Positions 1-6,236 of a DNA stretch of 13,759 bases are shown piece after piece. The DNA is taken from contig PAKE01000044.1 in the NCBI GenBank assembly GCA_002710495.1, positions 2,718 through 16,476 of the forward strand. The letters run 5' to 3'. This DNA is from Flavobacteriales bacterium. GTDB taxonomy: Bacteria > Bacteroidota > Bacteroidia > Flavobacteriales > BACL11. Position numbers and translations under genes: made by a program. How positions within the stretch are numbered: the first letter of the stretch is position 1; each line of letters begins with the position of its first letter. The notes under the pieces are model-generated. The model was not told the origin of the DNA, ran no database searches, and worked only from the letters and a program-made list of their open reading frames with translations.

Positions 1-3000
1 ATATGATGTTACATTGGTTGTAAGTAATGGAATTTGTTCTGAAGTTTTAATTGCTAATAATTTGATTGAAGTTGGGGCTACTGTTACCCCTGATTTCACA
101 TCTAATATAACTCAGATCTGTAAAGATGACACTATATTTTTTGCAGATATAACTCCAAACTTTCCAGATTCCTGGCTTTGGGATTTTGGTGATGGTACAA
201 CTTCTATGTTACAAAATCCTACACATGTATTCTTAAATTCCGGAAATTTTGACATTTCACTAAAAACAAGTATACAAGGAGAATGTATTGATACTAATAG
301 TTTAACTAATTTCATTGAAGTATATGCTGATCCAAATATTGTCTTAACATCTGATGAGGTATATAGTTGTGATATTCCATTTTTAGTTCAATTTGAAGAT
401 AATACTATAAATTCAAATTCATGGAAATGGACTTTTGGAAATGGAGATTCCTCTATTTTACGTGATCCAATTGTTGAGTTTGATTTATTTGGGGAATTTG
501 ATGTGGAATTAGAAGTTGAAGATATAAATGGATGTGTTTCTGTTTTAACTGAATTTCACTATATTGTTACAGAAGAACTAATTGTAGATTTCTCAGTTTC
601 GGATTCCATTATTTGTGAATCTGATATAATTGCATTTTCGGATGGGAGTAGTTCTTCTTATCCGATAGTTTCTTATGAATGGGATTTTGGTGATGGGTCT
701 AATTCGTCTACACAAAACCCAAATCATCAATTTAATGGAGTTTCGTTATTTGATATTTCATTGATGATTGAGAATTCAATGGGGTGTATGAATCAAGTTT
801 TGTACCCATCATTTATAAAAACAACCGGACCACCAACAGCAGACTTCACTGTAGATAGAATAGTTAGCTGTGCTGGTGAAACAATTACTTTTACTGATTT
901 ATCAAGCTCTTCAGATGTAATAAATAATTGGGTTTGGGATTTTGGTGATGGAGGTTTTTCTGCAATTCAGAATCCTACTTATCAATATAATCTGTTAGGA
1001 AATTTTGATGTGACATTAATTACGGGAGAGGGAATATGTATAGATACTCTAATTAAGAATTTCTATATTGAAATTATAGAACCAGCTTCATTCTTCATGT
1101 CAAAATATAATTGTGACGAACCATTAATGGTAGATTTTATTAACTATTCTTCTGGAGCAGATGTTGTAGAATGGGATTTTGGAGATGGATTCACTTCTAC
1201 AGATTTTGATCCGACACATAATTATTCTACTACTGGAGTTTATCATGTTTCTTTAAGAGTTACTAACAATGCTACACTTTGTACTCATGAATATATAGAA
1301 GAAGTAAATATATTTTTCCCTGAAGCAGATTTCACTTACCTTATAAACCCTAATAATTCCTTAGAGGATTCGGTTGTGTGTTTACCAATAAGACGTTCTC
1401 ATATTGATATTTTATCTCCCAATGTAAGAAACTATCGAGTTGATTGGGGAGATAGTTATCTTGGGGTAAATCGTCAGGATCATCTATATGATACTCCAGG
1501 AGTTTATGATGTTACTTTAATGATAACTGATGACCACACATGTAAAGACACTTTAGTTATTGAAGATATGTTCCGTGTCACTGGAGTTGAAACCGATTTT
1601 ACAATTACTAATTTTCAGGGTTGTAATACGTTGACGGTGGATTTTAAGGATTTGTCTTCTGTCACTTCAAATGTTATTTGGAATTTTGGTGATGGAAACT
1701 CTTCATTAGTTAATAATCCTACTCATGTATATACTTCTGAGGGTTTGTATGATGTTACTTTATTTTCTGTTTCATTAGATGGATGTAAAGATACTTTAAA
1801 AAGAAAAGAATATATTCAATTTGAACATCCTGTATTAGATTTTGCGATTAGTGATAATCAGATCTGTAAAAACACAGAAATTACATTTACTAATTTTTCA
1901 GAGGGAATGAGTTTATTGTACCATTGGGATTTTGGTGATGGTACTATCTCAACAGATAAAAATACAAAAAATACATATAATAATATTGGCACCTTTCCTT
2001 TACGGTTAATTATTACAGATACATTTGGATGTTCATTAATTGACACTCATACATTTATCCAGGTTCAGGATGTGGAAGCTGATTTTATATCTTCAACAGT
2101 TAGTTCCAATTGTCCTCCATTAATTTCTACTTTTATAAATCAATCATCAGGTAATATTATAAGTTACACATGGGATTTTGGTGATGGACAAACTTCAAAT
2201 CAGTCGGACCCTTCTCATTTATATACTTATTCTGATGATTTTGATGTACAATTAATTGTTGAAGATAATTTTGCTTGTAAAGATACTTTAGTTCTTATTG
2301 ATCTCATATCAATTTTTGGACCAACAGGAAACTTTACTTTCTCAGAAAATATAATTTGTAAAGATGAAGATATATCATTCATTGCCAATGTTCAGAATAC
2401 TGATTACTACTTATGGGATTTTGGAGATGGTATCTTTTCAACTGATAGTAATCCTACACATACTTACACTTCTTTTGATGACTTCCATCCAACACTTATT
2501 ATTGAAAATAGTGCTTCTTGTCAGTTGGTTATTACTTCTCAGGATTCGATTCAGGTTACAGGTGTAACTGTAGATGCTGGGAGTAACAATGCTATTTGTA
2601 ATGGTGATAGTGTTATTATAAATGCAAACGGAAATGGAACTAACTACGTATGGGATAATTCACCATATATTACTGATTTAAATTCTTTTTCTCCAGTTAT
2701 GTTCCCTACAACTTCTACAATGTTTTATGTAACTAGTTCTGATGGAACGTGTTTTGCGAGAGATTCAGTTCTTGTACATGTTTATAATAACATACCTCAG
2801 CCATCTTTCACTACAGATAAAATGTGTTACCTAGATAGTATGGAGTTTTTTGGAAATTCAGGAATAAGTGCAACTGCATTTGATTGGGAATGGACTATTT
2901 TAGGAGAAAATATTTATACTCAGAATTCATTTTTTGAATTCGATACAACAGGAGTTTATCTAGTTGATCTATTAGTGACAAACTTAGATAATGGCTGTGA

Positions 3001-4549
3001 TAATTTGTTTCAGCAAACTGTTGAGGTTTTACCTTTACCATTGGTAGACTTCTCGACTAATAAGGTTTGTTTTGGTGGTATAACTCATTTTACAAATTTA
3101 TCTGAGAATAATCTTATTTCTTTTATGTGGAGTTTTGGAGATGGACATCAATCATTATCAAGTATGAACCCTAATTATCAGTTTTTATCTTCAGGGGTGT
3201 TTAACTCTAACTTAATTGTTCAATCTAGTAATGGTTGTTTTAATACTATTACAAAAGAGGTAATTGTACATAAAAATCCTGAGATTGAACTAAGTATTTC
3301 AACTCAATGTGAAGGAGAAAAAACATTGTTAGAAGCTTTTACAAATCTAGAAGATAGTGAAATTAGCTCTTCGGGTTGGGATTTTGGTGATAATACTATT
3401 CTTTCAGACAATCAATTTACAGAGCATATTTACAATACTTTTGGTACATTTAATGTGAATTTTTCAGCAACTTCTATTTATGGATGTTCTAATTCAATGA
3501 GTGGAATTGCTGAAGTAAACCCTGTTCCGGTAGTTAATTTTATTGTAGAAAGAATTTGTGAAGGAGAATCAACTCAATTTATAAATAGGAGTACTCTTGC
3601 TACTGGAAATATATTAAGGTATGATTGGGATTTCTCTGAAGGAAACATATCTAGTGATATCAATCCTTCAAATATTTTTAGTTCAGGAATTTATCCTGTA
3701 AATTTAACTGTAGAATCAGTGAATAATTGCTTGTCTACACTTCAAAAAGATGTTCTTGTTCATGATATTCCTCAAGCAGATTTCTTGGTTGATAGAGAGA
3801 TTTGTGAAGATATTGAAGTAAACTTTGTAGATATTACAATTACTGATGGAAATATTATCTCTTATAACTGGAATTTCGGAGACAGAAATGCTTCAACAGG
3901 GAAGAGTCCGAAAAACACCTACAAAAATTCTGGGATGTATGATATTTCTTTAGAAGTAGAAACAGAATTTGGATGTAAAAATTCAATTACGAAATTAGAG
4001 TATATTCAGGTATCTGAAAATCCAATTGCTTCTTTTGACATGACTGACAATAAAGTTTCCTTACTAAATTCAGAAGTCACTTTTATAAATACTTCCTGTG
4101 ATGAAAGTTTGTTTTTTGAATGGTATTTTGATAATGGAATAATCAATTCAACAGATTCTGAAATTTCAATTTCTTTTGATGAATCTGGAATATATGATAT
4201 TCTACTATATATTGAAAATGATTTTGGATGTTATGATGAGATTGTCCATTCTGTTCAGGTTGATGATATTTTTTCAGTATTTGTTCCAACATCTTTTACT
4301 CCTAATGGAGATGGATTAAATGATATTTTTCTAGCAAAAGGTAGTGGTATATCTAATTTTGAAATGAAAATATATGACAGATGGGGAGCATTAGTTTATA
4401 TTTCAGAAAACATTGAATTTGGATGGGATGGAAAAATAAATCGTTCAAGTGATGTAATGGAGAATGGTGTTTATATGTATCATGTTTATGTGACTGATTA
4501 CAACGAGAAAGTTTGGGTTTACAATGGAGAACTCAACTTAATGAAGTAA
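1..4549 (+). CDS. Giant PKD-repeat surface adhesin with T9SS type B C-terminal domain (5' partial)
   Basis: The frame is open from the left edge (first whole codon at 2) to TAA at 4547-4549, giving 1515 visible residues. It begins mid-domain: YDVTLVVSNG is the last strand of a PKD unit, so the true start and signal peptide lie upstream. Sixteen PKD-type units follow, most with the core WDFGDG, then xxNPTHxY and GxYDVTL. An Ig-like unit sits at about 2561-2797, between units 10 and 11. The last 90 residues are a gliding-associated C-terminal domain, with FTPNGDGLND, YDRWG, GWDG, NGVYMYHV and a final LNLMK. In Bacteroidota such CTDs direct T9SS export and surface attachment, so this is probably an extracellular adhesin or matrix protein; the ligand cannot be read from the sequence. 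Each unit carries two cysteines. Cores become degenerate toward the C-terminus. The family assignment is secure, the biological role is inferred. Confidence 0.93.
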   Translation, partial: YDVTLVVSNGICSEVLIANNLIEVGATVTPDFTSNITQICKDDTIFFADITPNFPDSWLWDFGDGTTSMLQNPTHVFLNSGNFDISLKTSIQGECIDTNSLTNFIEVYADPNIVLTSDEVYSCDIPFLVQFEDNTINSNSWKWTFGNGDSSILRDPIVEFDLFGEFDVELEVEDINGCVSVLTEFHYIVTEELIVDFSVSDSIICESDIIAFSDGSSSSYPIVSYEWDFGDGSNSSTQNPNHQFNGVSLFDISLMIENSMGCMNQVLYPSFIKTTGPPTADFTVDRIVSCAGETITFTDLSSSSDVINNWVWDFGDGGFSAIQNPTYQYNLLGNFDVTLITGEGICIDTLIKNFYIEIIEPASFFMSKYNCDEPLMVDFINYSSGADVVEWDFGDGFTSTDFDPTHNYSTTGVYHVSLRVTNNATLCTHEYIEEVNIFFPEADFTYLINPNNSLEDSVVCLPIRRSHIDILSPNVRNYRVDWGDSYLGVNRQDHLYDTPGVYDVTLMITDDHTCKDTLVIEDMFRVTGVETDFTITNFQGCNTLTVDFKDLSSVTSNVIWNFGDGNSSLVNNPTHVYTSEGLYDVTLFSVSLDGCKDTLKRKEYIQFEHPVLDFAISDNQICKNTEITFTNFSEGMSLLYHWDFGDGTISTDKNTKNTYNNIGTFPLRLIITDTFGCSLIDTHTFIQVQDVEADFISSTVSSNCPPLISTFINQSSGNIISYTWDFGDGQTSNQSDPSHLYTYSDDFDVQLIVEDNFACKDTLVLIDLISIFGPTGNFTFSENIICKDEDISFIANVQNTDYYLWDFGDGIFSTDSNPTHTYTSFDDFHPTLIIENSASCQLVITSQDSIQVTGVTVDAGSNNAICNGDSVIINANGNGTNYVWDNSPYITDLNSFSPVMFPTTSTMFYVTSSDGTCFARDSVLVHVYNNIPQPSFTTDKMCYLDSMEFFGNSGISATAFDWEWTILGENIYTQNSFFEFDTTGVYLVDLLVTNLDNGCDNLFQQTVEVLPLPLVDFSTNKVCFGGITHFTNLSENNLISFMWSFGDGHQSLSSMNPNYQFLSSGVFNSNLIVQSSNGCFNTITKEVIVHKNPEIELSISTQCEGEKTLLEAFTNLEDSEISSSGWDFGDNTILSDNQFTEHIYNTFGTFNVNFSATSIYGCSNSMSGIAEVNPVPVVNFIVERICEGESTQFINRSTLATGNILRYDWDFSEGNISSDINPSNIFSSGIYPVNLTVESVNNCLSTLQKDVLVHDIPQADFLVDREICEDIEVNFVDITITDGNIISYNWNFGDRNASTGKSPKNTYKNSGMYDISLEVETEFGCKNSITKLEYIQVSENPIASFDMTDNKVSLLNSEVTFINTSCDESLFFEWYFDNGIINSTDSEISISFDESGIYDILLYIENDFGCYDEIVHSVQVDDIFSVFVPTSFTPNGDGLNDIFLAKGSGISNFEMKIYDRWGALVYISENIEFGWDGKINRSSDVMENGVYMYHVYVTDYNEKVWVYNGELNLMK
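77..4265 (+). repeat. Tandem PKD-domain array (16 units plus one Ig-like unit)
   Basis: In-frame tandem repeats of about 80-85 codons. The DNA core TGGGATTTTGGTGATGG, or a near copy, recurs at 179, 680, 935, 1172 (GGA variant), 1679 (one change), 1925, 2171 and 2414, at spacings of roughly 237-255 bases. Unit 2 (core at 428) and unit 6 (VDWGDS near 1440) are diverged. After the Ig-like unit at 2561-2797 the cores vary much more: WEWTILGEN, WSFGDG, WDFGDN, WDFSEG, WNFGDR, WYFDNG. This is a protein-coding repeat, not a CRISPR or intergenic element. Confidence 0.9.
2561..2797 (+). other. Ig-like unit embedded in the PKD array
   Basis: This segment of about 79 residues has no WDFGDG core. It begins GVTVDAGSNNAICNGDSVII, continues with NYVWDNSP and a TTSTMFYVTSSDGTC strand, and ends VLVHVYN. 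The pattern (ICxGDSV, YxWxxSP, TTSTxYxVTxxDGxC) matches Ig-like domains common in Bacteroidota secreted proteins. It resembles the three units at 13018-13759 in the last gene. It marks the boundary between well-conserved PKD units on its N-terminal side and degenerate ones on its C-terminal side. Confidence 0.65.
4277..4546 (+). other. T9SS type B / gliding-motility C-terminal domain (first gene)
   Basis: The final 90 residues start VFVPTSFTPNGDGLND and contain MKIYDRWGALVY, GWDGKIN and NGVYMYHVYVTD, ending in a WVYNGELNLMK strand. This is the canonical pattern of the CHU_C / gliding-associated CTD (TIGR04131-type). Proteins with it are exported by the type IX secretion system. The domain has no cysteine, unlike every repeat before it. 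Confidence 0.92.
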
Positions 4550-4571
4550 TACGAATTTTATTACTTAGATT

Positions 4572-4616
4572 AGCCGGCTTAATACTTTAACAATGAAGTG
4601 GAGAGTCGGCTTTTTT
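4572..4616 (+). terminator. Intrinsic terminator-like hairpin overlapping the next start codon
   Basis: Arm AGCCGGCT (4572-4579) pairs with AGTCGGCT (4604-4611) with one G-U pair; a T-G wobble at 4580/4603 extends it. After a 2x2 internal loop, TACTT (4583-4587) pairs with AAGTG (4596-4600). The apical loop is TAACAATG (4588-4595), whose last three bases are the ATG of the lipoprotein gene. Six T's (4611-4616) follow the stem. It lies 23 bases after the stop of the adhesin gene and suits a terminator for it. Pairing was done by eye, without an energy calculation. Confidence 0.65.
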
Positions 4617-6179
4617 CTTTTATGTTCTTTTTTATTTGCTTGTCATAGTAAGTACGATAACTCTAATCTCTCTATTTTTAAGTACAACGAGTCTAACGGA
4701 ATTTCAACTTTAGATCCTGCGTTTTCAAATGACAAGGCGTCTGTTTGGGCTACGTCTCAAATTTTTAGTCCGTTAGTAAAAATGAACGATAACCTTGAGG
4801 TTGTACCACTGATAGCAAGAAAATGGAAAATTTCTGAAGATGGGAAAAAGTACATTTTTACTTTAAGAAGAGATGTTTTTTTTCATGACCATAGTGTCTT
4901 TAAAAATGGAAAGGGCAGGAGTGTATTTGCTTCTGATTTTGTTTATTCATTTAATCGATTATTAAGTAAAGATCTAGCTTCATCAGGAAGTTGGGTTTTT
5001 AATCATGTAGATAATTATTATGCAGAAAATGATAGTGTTCTAGTCATAAATCTAAAAAACCCATTTCCTCCATTTCTTTCGTTGATTTCTATGCAATATT
5101 GTAGTGTTGTTCCTCATGAACTCGCAGAAAAATCTGAATTTCGTTCTCATCCAATAGGTACAGGGCCATTTAAGTTTCAGTATTGGAAAGAGGGTGTTAA
5201 ACTAGTTTTAAGAAAAAATAAAAATTATTTTGAAAAAGAGAATGGGGAGAGATTACCAAAACTAGATGCTGTTGCTATTACTTTTATTAAAGATAAACAA
5301 TCAGAATTCTTAAGTTTTTTACAAGGTGAAATAGATTTTATATCTGGTATAGATCCTTCCTATAAAGATGAGATATTAAGTAAATATGGAACTTTAAGAG
5401 ATAAATATTGGGAAGAAATTAACTTACAATCCATACCATTTTTAAATACAGAATATCTTGCGTTTTTAATGGATGGAAATTCCGTTTTATCTGTAAATAA
5501 GGATTTAAGGAAAGCAATAAATTACGCTATTGACAAAAAGAAAATGTTAAAGTTTTTAAGAAACAATATTGGAGTAGCTGCTGAAAGTGGCTTTGTTCCA
5601 AAAGGTATGTCTTCTTTTTCTGATAATATTAAAGGATATTCTTTTGATAGAAAATTAGCACAAAAACATTTAGAATTAGCTGGTTATCCAAATGGAGAGG
5701 GACTTACTCCGATTGTGTTAAATACTACATCTGCATATTTAGATCTATGTGAATTTATCCAAAGTGAGCTTAAAAATATTGGTATTGAATTAGTTGTTGA
5801 AGTAAATCCTAGCTCTACACATAGGCAAAAGGTTGCTAATTCAAAACTAGATTTTTTTCGAGCAAGTTGGATTGCAGATTATCCAGATGCTCAGAATTAT
5901 TTATCTTTATTTTACAGTAAGAATGATTGGAATAAAGGACTAAATAAAACACATTTTCAAAATGAAGAATTTGATATATTATATGAGAAATCAATTATTG
6001 AATCAGATTTTGAGAAACGAACTAAAATGTATCAGATACTTGATCAGATAATAATTAACAATGTGGTTATTGTACCTCTTTATTATGATCAGGTCCTCCG
6101 TTTTTCACATAAGAATATTAAAGGATTTTATGCAAACGCTCAGAATTTATTAGACTTAACAAAAGTTATAAAAGAATAA
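4593..6179 (+). CDS. ABC transporter substrate-binding lipoprotein, SBP_bac_5 (peptide/DppA-OppA-like) family
   Basis: This 528-residue protein has an N-terminal lipoprotein signal, MKWRVGFFLLCSFLFAC: hydrophobic core, lipobox LFAC, Cys17 as acylation site. The rest follows family 5 solute-binding proteins: STLDPAFSND near the mature N-terminus, VPLIARKWKISEDGKKYIFT then LRRDVFFHD, GTGPF at residues 189-193, DLRKAINYAIDKKKM from residue 304, and RASWIADYPDAQNYL from residue 423. Such proteins bind oligopeptides, dipeptides or similar ligands for an ABC importer; the ligand here is unknown. Length is normal for the family. ATG 4593 is the first start after an in-frame stop at 4566-4568, and it gives the complete signal peptide. 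No Shine-Dalgarno is present. No permease or ATPase gene is adjacent. I found no clear TAnnTTTG promoter in the 43-base gap upstream, so expression may depend on read-through of the hairpin that overlaps its start. Confidence 0.93.
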   Translation: MKWRVGFFLLCSFLFACHSKYDNSNLSIFKYNESNGISTLDPAFSNDKASVWATSQIFSPLVKMNDNLEVVPLIARKWKISEDGKKYIFTLRRDVFFHDHSVFKNGKGRSVFASDFVYSFNRLLSKDLASSGSWVFNHVDNYYAENDSVLVINLKNPFPPFLSLISMQYCSVVPHELAEKSEFRSHPIGTGPFKFQYWKEGVKLVLRKNKNYFEKENGERLPKLDAVAITFIKDKQSEFLSFLQGEIDFISGIDPSYKDEILSKYGTLRDKYWEEINLQSIPFLNTEYLAFLMDGNSVLSVNKDLRKAINYAIDKKKMLKFLRNNIGVAAESGFVPKGMSSFSDNIKGYSFDRKLAQKHLELAGYPNGEGLTPIVLNTTSAYLDLCEFIQSELKNIGIELVVEVNPSSTHRQKVANSKLDFFRASWIADYPDAQNYLSLFYSKNDWNKGLNKTHFQNEEFDILYEKSIIESDFEKRTKMYQILDQIIINNVVIVPLYYDQVLRFSHKNIKGFYANAQNLLDLTKVIKE

Positions 6180-6187
6180 CTTTTTTG
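6161..6187 (+). terminator. AT-rich hairpin plus T-run, possible terminator of the lipoprotein gene
   Basis: AAAAGTTAT (6161-6169) is a perfect 9-base inverted match to ATAACTTTT (6176-6184), with loop AAAAGA. The T-run continues to 6186. The TAA stop codon (6177-6179) lies inside the 3' arm. Only one G-C pair is present, so the stem is weak. Position and shape fit a terminator, but stability is doubtful. Confidence 0.4.
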
Positions 6188-6213
6188 TTTATTATTCGTA
6201 TATTTTTAATTTG

Positions 6214-6221
6214 TATCTTTG
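6214..6221 (+). promoter_or_regulatory. Bacteroidetes-type -7 promoter element TATCTTTG
   Basis: TATCTTTG is an exact match to the Bacteroidota -7 consensus TAnnTTTG, just upstream of the ATG at 6237. The expected transcript start, a few bases downstream, would leave a leader of only about 10 bases. The nearest TTTG-like -33 element (6184-6187) is 26 bases upstream, farther than usual, so the -33 part is weak. A promoter here would make the third gene independent of the lipoprotein gene. Confidence 0.55.
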
Positions 6222-6236
6222 TATAATTATATTTGT

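Noticed and set aside
14..16. TTG as the start of the first gene
   Set aside because: Codons before it (YDVT) continue the conserved last strand of a PKD unit in the same frame, so the gene is truncated by the window edge rather than starting here.
112..315. Minus-strand open frame of 67 codons
   Set aside because: It is antisense to a PKD unit. Its VPSPKSQ stretch is simply the complement of the WDFGDGT core, and the same string appears in the antisense frame at 1858-2046.
1858..2046. Minus-strand open frame of 62 codons
   Set aside because: Antisense shadow of another PKD unit with the same VPSPKSQ string; no promoter, signal or domain of its own.
179..2430. Regularly spaced 17-base repeats as a CRISPR-like array
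   Set aside because: Spacing is about 240-255 bases, copies are in one reading frame and encode WDFGDG; they are protein repeat cores.
2364..2567. Plus-strand open frame of 67 codons
   Set aside because: Out-of-frame overlap inside the PKD gene; low-complexity Leu/Ile-rich product typical of a shifted AT-rich frame.
6219..6236. Upstream in-frame TTG as start of the third gene
   Set aside because: It overlaps the -7 motif TATCTTTG and would add six residues (MYNYIC) before a good signal peptide; ATG 6237 fits better.
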